From NCBI RefSeq assembly GCF_050947875.1, contig NC_134568.1, positions 259,047,115 through 259,111,114 on the forward strand: a stretch of 64,000 bases of DNA, written 5' to 3'. Both the position numbers and the translations under genes were made by a program. Every line of letters starts with the position of its first letter. Within the stretch, counting starts at the first letter, position 1. The stretch comes from Dermacentor variabilis. Its lineage: Eukaryota; Arthropoda; Arachnida; Ixodida; Ixodidae. Under the pieces are notes generated by a model. The model was given only the letters and a program-made list of their open reading frames with translations, made no database searches and was not told where the DNA came from. This document shows positions 45,301 through 56,774 of the stretch, piece by piece.

Positions 45301-48300
45301 AATGTAGAACAAAATATGAAGCACCATGCATAAACAAAAGGGCGGAAGCATAAAGCTGCAAATGTGTTGCAGATAAAGATTTCTTTAATACAATGCAGTA
45401 GTTCCTTAATGATGAGATGTTTTGCTTTATTTGACAGTTGGCATGATTAACACTTTAGACTCTTTATAGTATATGAATTATTAACATCAGAGTGACTTCT
45501 CTTTATGTCAGGTAGCAGTATGCCGTAAGCTATTTTTTTATGAGCTTTAGATTTTGAACCTTGCAGAAATTGTTGGGTTTCGTTGTTTTTCCAAAACTTT
45601 CAGCAATTTTATGTAGCTTCTGTATGCTGTTTAATGTGGCACACAATAATAGGATACCTATACTCTTGCACTTTTTTAATGTGCCAACCATCTATTCTGA
45701 TTAGCATTCAGCAACCTGTTTGCCTCTTTAATTGCTGTAAACTGCAGTTAACTGGCTATAACTTACCATTAAAGTATAGCTTTTCAAGAAATCAAAGTAT
45801 TTATTCCATAAATAATTATCAGATTTAAATGTAAGTAGATATTGAACTGCACACACATTGAATAAAAGGTATTTATAGTGTAGCCTGAGACATTCACATA
45901 GAAAAAAAATGCAAAGACAGGCACTTATTTCACGTTAAGGAGACCTGTTTGCATTAATGCTGAATTTGCTCAAATATTACGAGTTACCTTTAGAAATTTG
46001 CAGCCTCAGACTTATTTTGCAAATTTGCTTATTTCGCAAATGTATTTTGCTGTGTTGCATTTTTGTTACCTTTCTTTCCTTGGTTCTTTTTATTTTGTTC
46101 AATTGCTTTGGAACCTTTTGTATTTTGCAATTTACTTTGTTGCATTACGTTTTTATGTTCACTTGCTTCGTAACCCTGTTCCTTACTAGTTTGCTTGTAC
46201 TGTACTTTCATTGTAATAATTAAACCCTCCCTTACTTAATGCCCTTTGGGCCTGTAAGGTATATTTAAACGTGTGTGTGCGTGCGTGTGTGTATTTGTTA
46301 TTATTTCTTTTTCTGAGACCAAAAGTCTTCCCCTCGCTTTACATTCATGGTCATGTTATGTGCACATAGGGTACACCTTGCCTACACATGACCCAACTAG
46401 CCCTGCTACAAGTTTTTTTAAACATATAGAAGGGTATGGATGAGGACTTTCATTGTACTTGTAGCAAGGGAAATTAAGTACTATAAGGGATGTGGCATAA
46501 AATGTGAAAGCAAATGGATATATTGCAACACAACAAACTGTCTTGCAGGGTATGCCCAGGCGATATGGAAATAAAAGAAGCTGCTTTTTTTATTATTCAC
46601 AGATGATAGAGGTTTACAGATGATATGCACACTTATTAGCAGGCAGCTGTGACTGACTCTCAGACTAAACTACTTCAAATAGTGAGCACTGAAGCATTAA
46701 ATAATTTGTGGTTTCTTGAAGGCCAACTGCAACAAAAAATTACTTAGGCTAAATTGGTTATAAGTGAGATGTGCACTAGAACCTCATTGACACGTTCCCA
46801 TTACGTATGTTTTCATGGCGCCATAGGGTTTCTCACTATGTATTACCTAGAGTAGAGTGCACTAGAATGGGGGAGTGGGTCCAACGGAGGCCACGGCAAG
46901 TGCGGCAAGTGGTGTGTGTGAAGCAAAAAACATTTAAATTTGCGGCGGCGCTGCCGTCTCTTTCTTCTCAAGTTCTGGCCAATCCGGTGCCTCGGCAGCC
47001 TGGCGGGACTGCGCGTAGAGTGTACTAGATTGGGTGAGTGGGTCCAACGAGGGCTCCGCGCTGAGGCAGCTTTTATTGAAAATCCAAATGGCACCACCGT
47101 GGCCTTCTTATGAACGCCGCAACCGTGCGCGCTGGAGGCACTGTCCAGCAGGGTCAGAGCGTGCCGAACAGAAGCATGGCTGTACTCGAACGCAGCGTTG
47201 CAGTTGCATTTGAGCAAGACCGCAATCAGATGGATCGCGTTTGTACTTTGCTTTCCTTTTTAAACCTAATGTGCGTGTTTTCACTGTGTCGTGAGAGAAC
47301 GAAATTCAGAGCTCATATGGTGAAGAAATGGGGTTCATCTACAGGAATTGGACAAGGTACAGGAATAAATGAACTATGTGGCTTAATTAGGTGTTAAATA
47401 AAAATTGGTAAACCGTCGTTTTCTGCCTTTCTCAAGGCGATATGTTTTATACTAACAAAATTTCCCCAATGCCTTAATAATGGCAGCAATTTGGCATTTA
47501 GGGTGAATGCAGGCCACATTATTCGTTACGTGCAGCACTTTTTTTTAGGTTATATGTGTGTTTTGAAAATATTTGCAGAAAGACTTCTTTATTTCTTATT
47601 TTTATGCATCATACGTCTGAGACATAGTTTGTTTTCCAGGTCCCCTGGGTGAATAAAGCAAAACACATTGTTTATATTTGCTTGAATTAGAAAGCATGTT
47701 ATAGGTGGTCTTATCTTTGAGCTCACACAGGTTTCCATTGTCACATGCCTTCAATGTCTATGACTGTTCAACCGATAGCGGGGGCATTCTCTTTGATGAC
47801 AGGCCTTCATTGGTTGCACGTGAGGCCGTTCTCTGTCGCGTGGGCTGCTTGTGTGTGGGCTGCTCATAAAGATACTCCAGAAGATATGGGAAGATTGTGT
47901 ATACTGCATCAGACCGAAGCGCAGGCTTTCCACGCTATGTAGATACTTCCTTCAATGATATGCACATGATGCCTCGGTATGTACTTTGCATCAAAGTGCA
48001 GCTCACAAATGAAGTCGGTGACTTTCAAAGGGCCGATCAGTGCGGTGAAGATTGCGCTCCCACACCCGGCACCTTTCTTCGTATTTAAGGACTCCTAAGA
48101 GCGAGAGTTTTGCTTGACCTTTTAATGTACTGTATGCGATTTTGCAACCCACTAGACAACAGTAGTCCTTACGCCGAGGTGTGCTCATCCTCTCATCCTT
48201 CGAAAACTCTGCCAAGTCACCGAGTTGCCAGACAAACTATGTAGCCCCTTTTTGCTATTAGGAAAAGAGCATATGGGCAGAGTGGTGCTACTTATAACCT

Positions 48301-51300
48301 GTTTGCGTTTGTCTGCTTCTGCGATCTGCTCAGCACTCGTGCTGCCATTTCGGCAGGCCCAAAGCACTTGTATTGGTGGTAAATGAATAAATTCACAAAT
48401 ATCAAAAGAAAAAAAATTGTAAATGCTTAATTGCGTTTGAATAGTAAAATTAGAAGAGGAGGAGCAGTGCAAGAAAGGTAAACAACGAGCATAGGTGGCA
48501 GCTGCAATGCTAAACGGCATAAATTTTCCTTTCCTAACCTCCGTAAGAGACTGCAAAAAAATGTTCTGAAAGATTCATAGAATAATCTAGCTTTTTTGAG
48601 TTCATTGCAGATAGCCTAATGTGATAGATGACATTAGGATTTACTGCTGTGTGCCGTAGAGAAAGGCAGATCAGCTGGTAAAAGTATTCACAAGTAAGTA
48701 CTGCGCCCGATATGTGCAATAGGTTGATCGAGTCTGTTCCAAGGAAAGGTGAGCGTAATTCATTTTTAATGTTGTTGGATGTCTAGCACAGTAGAAAGCT
48801 TGCAAAAGCGATCCCAGTGCTGTAAAATGTGCTGCACTGCATACCTTGTGTAGTCTTTTCAAACTGCAAAGCTAGCTTTTCTTCGTGGTACGGCGGCAGC
48901 ATAATGGTAGTGCGAAAGATACGTAGGCAGTGACGCTCTATGCATAATTCTCTTTTTGAACTCGTGACGCATTCACGGAGAACTTTTATGAGTTAAAATG
49001 AATGGTAATCGTTCTGTCGTCGAACTTTACGGTAGTCCCCACTTTCTAAAGAGCGCAGAAGCCAACTTTACAACGTATACAATGAAACTGTTGTGTACTG
49101 TATGAACTCTATAAACAATGTGACTTACAGTAATCTGCAAGAGCTGTGCGGTTTGCTACTGCCTGAAAAAGGCAATAGGAGTGGCTATTTAACGCTATTT
49201 TAGAGAGCAGCGGCCTACACGCAACGACATTTTTCATGTTCGGGCAGTAAACTTTTGGAACCAAGTGACCGATCAAAGCCTTGTGACGTCACTGTCACTG
49301 TGTTTGCAAACATCACCAACTAGGCAAGCAGTTCGGCATAACAGAACAGCCGCCATACTAATTGCAATGCCGCACCAGTGAACCGGAAAGTAGCCGACGG
49401 ATGGATGGATGCTATGACCGTCCCCTTTGGAACGGGGCGGTGGGTTGCGCCACCAAGCTCTTGCTATTTTACTCCCTAATGTCCTACCTAAGTTAAACAA
49501 TAAAAAAAGAAGAAAAAAAACACTGTGAACTCCCACACCCAAATTTTCTGATCCCCTATTGCGAACTGTGCTTTTGTACGCCTCCGTTTTTTGTTGTTTC
49601 CCTACTTTTCTTCCATCAATCCTCCAATCGCCTCTTACTAATACCTATTGCGGACATGTGTACTTTTCCACTGCTCTCGCTGAACCCAACGGCTTCAAGG
49701 AGGCCAGTGCTGCCTAAATTGACCGCTGGGTAGACGTCTTCACATTCTAATAAAACATGCTCCATAGTTTCCCTAACTTTACCGCAGCAAGCACACACAT
49801 CTTCTTCCTTCTTGTATCTCGCTTTATAGGTGCGTGTTCTAAGGCATCCCGATCTTGCTTCGAAAAGTAATGAGCTTCCCATTGAGTTATCATAAATTGT
49901 TTCGTTATACGTTATAAAGCACTAAAACCCCTTAAACTTCGTAAAGTAGTGCCATACTTTGAAGAATGCCACCTCCTCTTCGCGCGCTTCGGCAGAGGCC
50001 AACGCCGCGTCGCTATTGGACTAATAGCATCACGTGGGCCCTCGCGCCGTGCATCAGCGCCATTTTTGCTCGAGAAGCGTTTCCGAAGTGGCGAGGAGCG
50101 CATGTTCGCACCGTTGATACGCTCGAGCAGTGTAGGCGGTGCCACGGTTGAGGAGGGAGCGTAAAAGAGAGGAGAAACGAGGAGGAGTGAAGGCGGGGGA
50201 GGAGAGTGTCGCTACTTTACGAAGTTTAAGGGGCTTTATAAAACACGGTATGAAAGCGACACCGACGGCCAACGGTTGAACGAGAGTGGGCGCAAGTGGC
50301 TCCCATAGAAGCTTGATATGCTGGTGCAGGTCTGGAGTTCCAGTAGGTCGTGTCCATGACAGAATGACAGCACGGTGCACCTTAGGAAACTCCCATAGAC
50401 AATGGGTGCCAGATTTGCCTTTAGCGTTATAGTGAGAATTTCTATGCCCGGCGCCAACGTTCTCAATCGAGAACACAGTGACCCAATAGAATTACGCTCA
50501 TTTTTTACCAGTTCATACATCCCCCGAAAACACAATTTTTCGGTACCAACGTTCAGTACGTCGCCAAATTGCGATCGTATGACACGTTTTCTGACCACTA
50601 GATCCCATGTAAACAAGAAAAAGGGCGAAGCGCGCGCGATCGAGCAGTATATATATAGCTGCCCGCCACGGCACTTTCACCGCAGTACTCGCCGGCGCGC
50701 ACTCTTCTCACTTCGGTACCAGCCAACATTCTCCGACGTCGTTGTACGCGGCATTAACAGCCGTCACTGCCAATCCTATTGCGATAAACATCTTCGCTTA
50801 TTTGTTTCACAGCGCGTGGTGCCGGCGGAAGCGCAGCGCGCACTTTTAATAGGCGATAACCAAAATGCGCCGCCCTTCCTTGCTGTAGACTGCGATCGTA
50901 TACGTTTTCCCACTGCTAGATCCCATGTGAACAGGAAAAGGTGCGAGGCACGGGCGATCGAAACCTGCGGGCGATAATCCAAACTCGTTGCCGTTCCCTT
51001 CTGCAGGCGGCGCCATGTGGGCATCACGTTTCGCTTTGGCGGCATCCAGCATCGGCCATGAGCCCGATTTCGTTTCGGTTTCCCGTCGCCCTCTTAAAAC
51101 ATGCAATACGAAAACACGATGCGTCTCTGGATGCCGGAACACCACCAGGTCGACGCGCGCCGGTGTCTCATGCCGCAACAATTCGTGCGACGCTTCGCAT
51201 TACGTAGATGTTAACAATAGTTGAGTCTGTCAAATTTTTTAGTTACTTCGGATCGTACGTTTTCCCGGTTAGTAAGTTTTTCTCGCATTTTTTTCCAAAA

Positions 51301-53473
51301 TGTATGAACGAGGTTCTACTATATATATTACTGAAGCAATCATGGCAATGCTGCAGGGCTGGTAGTTGTCTAATTTTCCTAACAACCTTCAGATATCACT
51401 AGCACCTTAGCAGATGATGCATGCATCTAGTGATTAGTGGATGTGACACAAATCCCGACATATATCGCCTGCTCGATTTTCAGCACACCGCGGCTGCCAT
51501 GAAATCTTGGAGGTCATGTTGAATAGCCACGCTGGTTCGTAGCGATCTGTTTTATGTAATATCTGGTTAGTGGTAATGGCAGCTATGCTTTTTGTTTCAG
51601 TTCTTGTATTAAAGAAAGAACATTTACTAGCTAGCATGCTAGCTAGCTACTAGCTAGCTAGCTTTTTGTTATGCATCTATTCATATTTTAAGCGTGAAAT
51701 TTTAAACAGGGCTGCTATATATCTACACTATGTGAAACTAGGCTTTTTACGCAGTCCAAAATTTTGTCACAGTTGGCCTTTAAGTTAACATAGCTATATT
51801 GGATGCACAAATGCTCTGTATATAGCATTCTAGCTTGCATTTTATTTTTACCTTTTCCCTGATAAATAAGAATGTCCAAACATATTGCAAGTGAAAACTT
51901 GTAAATCAATCCCACCCTCTTCTTTTGTATATTTTTCCCAGAGAAAAGCGCAGCATTTAAAACCACATGTTGCTTTTTATTAGAAAAGGAGCAGTATATG
52001 TGGTGGAATCTGTGCTTTGACATATATGTGCCTCGGTTTACAAAGTGTGATTTTACACACAGAGCTGCTGTGGTGGCTTAGAAGCTGTGATGATGTGCTG
52101 CTAAGCAAGAGGTCGCAGGATCAGATCCCAACTGCGGTGGCCACATTTTGATGGTGGCGAAATGCAACAACGCTCATGTCCCGTGCTTTGGGGACATGTT
52201 AAACATGCCCAGGTAGTCAAAATTAATACGGCACTACAGTGTGCCTCATAATCAAATTGTGGTTTTGGCACATAAAACCCCAGAATTCAATTCAGAGCCA
52301 CACACTTATTGCCTAGCAATGTGTGTCCAGTACTGGAAATCTATGCTTGTGGTAAACACTTGCCAAGTGTAACTTCAGTATTGCAATACTATACACAGAA
52401 TGCCCTCTCTGCACGATAATGTGTGTTTAACTGCAACATGTATATTTTTCTCATCAAGAATTCCAGATGAAGGCAATAAAATCATATTTATTGCATGCTC
52501 ACTTTCATATTTCTTTTGTTTCTGCAAGAATGCTAAAATTTTCCAGGACTAACATTATATTATTTCCCTCTTACCATCTAGGGATGAGACATGAAAATGC
52601 CCAAAGGAAATGTTTCTTTCATAGAAATATGAAAATACACTGAGAATAAGGATATTAAAAAATAAAAAAATGATTAAAAGCTCACTTACAATGTTCAGCC
52701 TGTTGTTGCCCATACATATATATATACATATAATTTTTTGCAGAAACTTTTGCAACTTTTGCAGCAATGGGTGGGCAACAACAGACTAAACATTGGAAGT
52801 GAGCTTTACCCAAGCCACCTATGGCTGCTTGTGGAACTTGTAGAGGCAGTTTTTGTTGGATGTGAAGCAAAGGTGCACTTGTGCGTTTCATTGCACCAGT
52901 GCAGCAGAGGATCTTGCAGCCATTTGCACACCGAGCTTCATCTTCCTTGTCCTCTGTTCCTGCTCTGATCCAACAAATGATGCTTGCTGCCTGTCTTTCA
53001 GTGTTGACTGAATACGTTTAGCCAAAAACCATACTCATATCCAAAACTCTGCAAGAAAAACATATTTTTCTGGTGCGTTGGTTGTAAGCAACACTCGTCC
53101 ATAAAGGTTTAAGCAAATGTCTTGAGAGAGGTCTTACAGCAATTCACCTTCCTCATCCACAAAAAAATCGTTTCTGGTGAGTGAAAAGTGATGCACCTGC
53201 GTCCTCCTTGCAGGTGGGGCTCTTGGTGGCTGTGCAGCTGCAATAATGATGCAGGACAAATTTGTGTCTGCTGCAGAGATTATCAGCAACATGTCTGATG
53301 ACCAAAAGGACGACCTCATCACTGCTGTTCAGCGAGCTTTCGCTGAAATTGAAGTTGCAGATGTGGTGGAGTTGGCAGCTCTCCTATGTGGTGATATCCA
53401 TATCAAAAAGCGAATCATTCGTGGTATAATTGATTATTTTCACAGTCAGATGCAGTTGGAAATTATCGACTGA
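38662..53473 (+). CDS. C19orf12 homologue, two exons
   Basis: Joining 38662-38821 to 53214-53473 gives an open frame of 139 codons plus stop, close to the 141 residues of a human C19orf12 isoform. The N-terminus, MPVKRDEMLDVLCMVSKEEN, and the basic LKHSVKGG precede a hydrophobic glycine-rich stretch (about residues 31-65: ITGATAMVAGILMGPIGLAV, then GGALGGCAAA). In the family this forms a helical membrane hairpin. The C-terminal half is soluble, with AAEIISNMSDDQKDDL and a final amphipathic segment, IIDYFHSQMQLEIID. Human C19orf12 is found at mitochondria and ER, and its loss causes MPAN neurodegeneration; function here is inferred. The intron is phase 1, splitting the Gly codon 54. The start is the first ATG after upstream stops that gives the conserved N-terminus. 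No frame damage is visible. Confidence 0.9.
39060..39102 (+). repeat. CT-rich microsatellite
   Basis: TATCTCTC followed by TC repeats with GC and GT interruptions, in the host intron. Confidence 0.9.
39313..39353 (+). repeat. Compound GT/AT microsatellite
   Basis: A GT run passes directly into an AT run; alternating purine-pyrimidine sequence throughout. Confidence 0.9.
39603..39790. repeat. Possible arthropod repeat in intron
   Basis: CAGGGTGACCCAACTATTATGCACCAAG followed by an AT-rich stretch resembles the end of a dispersed DNA element, but I see no matching opposite terminus in this window. Confidence 0.3.
40336..40925. mobile_element. Internally deleted mariner element
   Basis: The inverted ends CGAGGGTGAATCAGAAAATC and, reversed, TGAGGGTGAATCAAAGTCTT continue similar for about 35 bp. 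TA flanks both sides (40334-40335, 40926-40927). The 590-bp element retains only the transposase N-terminus on the minus strand. The TIR form fits tick mariners whose copies encode SETMAR-like transposases. Confidence 0.85.
40491..40862 (-). pseudogene. mariner transposase N-terminal fragment
   Basis: A 123-codon minus-strand frame whose centre, KQQTAIRSLRSKRRTPIKIH, then ERCLALRSLRWWCRKFTRG, then NDSSGRPRVSLTDDN, is the paired helix-turn-helix DNA-binding region of mariner transposases with the following linker. The catalytic D,D34D domain is absent because of the internal deletion, so only DNA binding could remain. The start codon is uncertain: the first 25 or so residues are unlike transposase. 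Confidence 0.75.
40928..42945. other. Intron, no element recognised
   Basis: Ordinary AT-rich intron sequence with unsupported short frames. Confidence 0.5.
42952..43190 (+). repeat. tRNA-derived SINE, type 1
   Basis: A tRNA-like head with box A (GGCTCAGATGGTAGAGCAG) and box B (GGTTTCGAGTCCC) is followed by a unique body: TTTTTCTTCAACTGCGAGGC, GGATATCTAATTTTCTCTTT and TTCCGCAGAACTATTATATC. The body recurs, without the head, at about 57262-57325. In the head, the anticodon loop CTGGAAA lacks a well-paired stem, so it is not a tRNA gene. Confidence 0.75.
43560..44011 (-). repeat. Degenerate minisatellite with tRNA-like head
   Basis: Repeats of roughly 65-80 bp share GGCACATACCCAGTG, CAAGTTGG(C/T)(A/G)TCAAAGA and GTTCATTGAAGAG(C/T)GGCACA with much drift. 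They adjoin the tRNA-like sequence 44012-44082 on its 3' side (minus strand). Confidence 0.7.
44012..44082 (-). repeat. tRNA-like head of minisatellite
   Basis: On the minus strand, box A-like TGGTTGAATGGTTAGCAC and box B-like AGGGTTCAAAACC are 35-40 bp apart. Stems pair only partly, so it is a tRNA-derived (SINE-like) promoter region and not a gene. Confidence 0.6.
44083..46845. other. Intron, no element recognised
   Basis: A single ACAGCGAAGCTGTGTAGC motif at about 44574 matches the left end of the MITE at 25186, but no right end is evident. The rest is AT-rich with unsupported frames, including long T-rich stretches (45990-46230). Confidence 0.45.
46847..47055 (+). repeat. Directly repeated 36-bp motif
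   Basis: AGAGTGCACTAGAATGGGGG...GTGGGTCCAACGGAGG (46853) recurs as AGAGTGTACTAGATTGGGTG...GTGGGTCCAACGAGGG (47017), 164 bp apart, in a GC-rich block. This is probably part of a transposon whose ends I cannot place. Confidence 0.55.
47230..49397. other. Intron, no element recognised
   Basis: No coding, RNA or transposon signal that I can support. Confidence 0.5.
49398..49910 (-). mobile_element. LINE 3' end with GGAT-type tail, copy 2
   Basis: Same tail and C-terminal coding as 34897-35700. The open part 49616-49882 has SGCLRTRTYKARYKKEEDVC, ETMEHVLLECEDVYPAV and SKRRLED. It is 5'-truncated at the MITE that starts near 49911. Confidence 0.75.
49911..50242. mobile_element. MITE with CCCCTTAAACTTCG arms
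   Basis: CCCCTTAAACTTCGTAAAGTAG at 49928-49949 is exactly inverted at 50212-50233, and both sides carry TATAAAG-type sequence outside. The interior is GC-rich. It abuts LINE copy 2. The exact ends and target duplication are unclear. Confidence 0.75.
50560..51290 (+). repeat. Diverged ~320-bp periodic repeat
   Basis: GCGATCGTAT...CGTTTTC...CTAGATCCCATGT(A/G)AACA(A/G)GAAAA(G/A)G with a following (G/C)GCGATCGA occurs at about 50570-50645 and again at 50891-50963. A shorter relative, GGATCGTACGTTTTCCCGG, is at 51249. Together they suggest decayed satellite or LTR units. A TATATATATAG box lies at 50648. Confidence 0.6.
51625..51664 (+). repeat. CTAG/GCTA palindromic tandem repeat
   Basis: ACTAGCTAGCATGCTAGCTAGC and following ACTAGCTAGCTAGC form a self-complementary 4-bp tandem tract. 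Confidence 0.8.
52059..52298 (+). repeat. tRNA-derived SINE, type 2, plus copy
   Basis: A head with GCTGTGGTGGCTTAGAAGCTGTG and B box GGATCAGATCCC is followed by a body: GGCGAAATGCAACAACGCTC, GTGCCTCATAATCAAATTGT and GGTTTTGGCACATAAAACCC. The body order matches the minus-strand copy at 55203-55413. Confidence 0.75.
52678..52806 (-). repeat. Hairpin with ~35-bp arms near exon 2
   Basis: 52678-52712 pairs with 52772-52806 with three non-identical positions. In a minus-strand RNA two of them become G-U pairs. The loop is about 60 nt and AT-rich. It lies 0.4 kb before exon 2, inside the intron. It could be a small foldback element or give an antisense hairpin RNA. Confidence 0.7.
53214..53473 (+). 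CDS. C19orf12 homologue exon 2, coding part
   Basis: Begins GTGGGGCTCTTGGTGGCTGT, completing Gly54 and continuing GALGGCAAAIMMQDKF. It ends LEIID and TGA at 53471-53473. The acceptor TCCTCCTTGCAG lies immediately upstream. Confidence 0.9.
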
Positions 53474-53780
53474 AGATTGTTACCTTAGGAATACCACTTT
53501 CTGGAGTTCTTCTGCCTGTGGCAGCATGATCCTTGTTCTGAGCTGCTTTGGTGTGTACATGTGCAAATTCATATTCATATGTGAGCACTAAGACCCATTT
53601 GCTTTTACGACATTGCTCCATAATCCTACTAAGGAGGTAATTTTACCTCCGTGTACTGGGAAAGAAATTTTGTCAGTCAAATCATGCCTTCAAAAATTAT
53701 GCTGATTACAATTTACTATTCAAATTCAAAATGTTTAATACAGAGCCTGCTGAATAAATGGCTTGCGATCTGGCAATATA
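53474..53780 (+). terminator. Candidate 3' UTR and poly(A) signal
   Basis: AATAAA occurs at 53753-53758, 280 bp after the stop codon, and is the first canonical hexamer downstream. Cleavage would be expected 10-30 bp later. No T-rich or GT-rich element stands out strongly. Confidence 0.6.
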
Positions 53781-55202
53781 TTTACACATGTGATAAAGTG
53801 TAAATTTTACAAGCTTCTATTGGGACACTTGGTCAAGCTTAATTCATTGATATGCCAGACAGTTAAATTTGAGGTATTTAACTTACGATATATTCAGTGT
53901 GGCCACTATTTGACAAACAAGGCTTGTTCATGCATTTCATTTAACCCAAACTCGTAAAGCAGGCATCAATCCAAAAGAAATCCAGGCTGCTTGTGCAGGC
54001 ATCAGCTATTGTGAAAGAGAGTGAAGCTGAAAGAAAAAAAATATGTTTGAATGAAAAAATATTGCAAGGTAAAACATTGTTTGAGCACGTGAAGGTGCAA
54101 GGTACAAACTGGTGCCTATCGTAACAGTGAAGGTTCTGTCTCAGGCAGCAGCGGCAAATGACACTGCTGATGCTTCTGACTGATCTACTCGTTTCTTTTA
54201 GGGGCACGAAGGCACTGAAGGATCTATAATGAAGCATAAATCATTTTGTATGTGTGTTTGAGTGTGTGTGTGTGTTTTTTGCATGTGACAGACTGCCAGA
54301 TTCTTTTAATGCAGTCATTTGAAGATCTCAAGTGAATCAAGCCATATTCATCAATATGCACAACATAGCATCATAGCAGCCTGCACCCTGTATACATTCT
54401 ATTTGTTTGTATTTTGTGTGTTTGCTTCTTATTGTAAGTTTATTTACTAGTTTATCTAGTAGCAGCAGTTTGGAAGCTGTTGGTGGGCTGCAGTGTGACA
54501 AATGTTTTGAGAAAAGGTATGTCAAATTGAACAAATTTTTCATTATATTTATGCCTTATGTGATTTTAATTAGCATCAGACAACATTGCTAACATCTTTT
54601 GTCTTGTGTAATACTTCTGTTACATGGGTAACTTGTGTGTCCTGCCATCCTTGAGAAAAAATTGAGTGCATGCAATGAGTTGTTTGTAACTCATTTATGT
54701 GTAGATGCAACATCATAGCACTTGCATTGTTGAGTATTGCAAAGCCTAGTGCAAGAACATTATAAATAGAACCAGTAGAATTGGACTAAGAGCCAGATGT
54801 CATTGCCAGAGCTCAGCAGGCATAGCCACAATGTTATTATGATGTCCATATTAGAAATGCACATTTTCATGTGTTAATTTTTTGTTGGGTCCCAACATAA
54901 TATCATTCGGAGTAAAATCTACAGTAGCAATTAATGGGTTGGTGAGAATGACAGAAAAAAGAAAAAGAAATGGTGCCAGGTGTCGTGCTTTGCATGCTAT
55001 GTCAGGTTGCTACCAATTTTTTCCTGTTTGTACTGTTTTATTTGTCTTATACAATATATGTGCCAACCAGCCCAATTCAGCATTTTGGTGAACTGTGAAG
55101 GATTGCAGCTGTAGCAGGAACTTTTGTCTTGAGAAACCAATTACAAGTTGCTTGTAATCTGCGTTACCTGAATGTAAAATTAAATTCTGGAATTTACATG
55201 CC
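53781..55202. other. Downstream flank, no gene recognised
   Basis: AT-rich, with a GT run near 54263 and no supported coding or element. Confidence 0.5.
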
Positions 55203-55413
55203 CGAACAACAATCTGAGGCACATCGTTGTGGGAGTCTCTAGATTGTTACCTGATTGGACCACCTGAGGTTCTTTAATGTGCACTCAATACACGGTACAT
55301 ATGTGTTCATGTATTCTGCCCCAATTGGAATGCGGCCACAACTGCCAGGATCTAACCCACGACCTTGAGCTCAGCAGCCCAATGCCATAGCCACTGAGCT
55401 ATGCGGTGGGTTC
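55203..55413 (-). repeat. tRNA-derived SINE, type 2, minus copy
   Basis: On the minus strand CACCGCATAGCTCAGTGGCTAT (box A) and GTGGGTTAGATCCTGGCAG (box B) form the head, followed by GTTGTGGCCGCATTCCAATT and the AAAGAACCTCAGGTGGTCCA motif. It is shorter than the plus copy at its 3' end. Confidence 0.75.
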
Positions 55414-56774
55414 TGAATATACAGAGCATGCACACACCTCATTTTGTTCGATAACTGCAAGAAAAGGTAGGATGTGCATTGGTTCGGTCACATAGCTGGA
55501 ATGTAGATCAAAGTAATTGATCGAGGGGCACTTGCTAGACATTTGTATTGAGTCCAGCATGTTAACCACAAAGTATATGGGAACCATTGATGCTGTCTAG
55601 CGTGTGTGCTGAAAGCAATTTAGCCCTCTTTGTTGTGGCAGTGTTTCTCTGTAGTGCAATTTTACAATCTCAGTAGATTTGAGGTTTGTTTTAGGGGTTT
55701 TATGTAGTTGTAACCAGGGCGTTGAAATGAAAAAAATATGGTTCGCACCAGGCTCAATGCACTGCGATTCCATTCCAGTTCAGTTCCAGTTCAGAGAAAT
55801 AAAAATTCTGAATGGTTCATGAACTGGTTCGTAACACTGAACTGGTTCGCAGACTGGTTCGGTGCAGTCACTTTTATCTTGCCCTATGGAGATATACTGC
55901 ACAGTGCTATCGACTTGTAAGTTTCATCAAGAGGAGGCAGAAGTTTACGAATGACTTGCACAGATAGAGGGGAGTTTTCATATTCATATTAATGACATGG
56001 GTCAGTAGTGAAAATCCCTGAGTCGTCGTAAGGTTTGCATAGCTTCCAAACTCATTACTTTGACAGCAGCAGAATCAGTTAATTTGCATTTTGGTTTAGG
56101 TTTTACTACAGGATTGGTGGTGAGTGGACTGTGGCATGTGATCTATGGGGTCAAAGACAGCAGAAATTAACATTGTATTACATAAAGTAAAACTTCCATC
56201 TTCTAGTCTGTAGCAAAGGCAGAACCCAGCATTTAACATTTCGCTCAGTTTGCTGGTTTTTTAGCAGCAGGTGAAGACATTGGTGCTTCTAAAGGATGAA
56301 CAAGCCCAGTTTGTGCTGAACCATATGTCGATCTTTCTTGCGCATCTGCACGTGCACGTAGTCTTGCACTGACTAAGCACAGACAAAGGGGTCAAAGCAC
56401 ATACATTATGCCCCATGAATAATTTCTACAACTTGAAGAGCATTGTACTCTGCTTGCCTAAGCACCAAATATGCAGTGAACCATGGGATGTAACAAAAGC
56501 AGATTTCGCATGCCGTTTACTCTGGCGGTTATTACTTACTGAGAAGATGACAGCATTCATTAGCAACCGCAGTGTTATGGTTACAATAAGTCATGTAGCA
56601 GAACTCGTTCATATCCCTCGTTGAGGACATCGTCATTTCTGCTCTGTGTTTGTCTAGTTTTAGTAACAAGTTGACCTAACAGGCCGAATTGGGAATGTCG
56701 CCGGAATTGTTGACTCTACGGAGCCCTTGAAACAACTTGTTGGCGGCAGAACACTACTGGCATGGCTGACTTCA

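Larger units (their letters stand above)
38822..53213 (+). other. C19orf12 homologue intron, 14.4 kb
   Basis: Starts GTGAGT and ends CTCCTTGCAG, with a short pyrimidine tract. It holds a deleted mariner, two SINE types, a tRNA-headed minisatellite, a LINE tail, a MITE, a ~320-bp periodic repeat and a 35-bp-arm hairpin, each listed separately. No further exon is required by the protein match. Confidence 0.85.
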
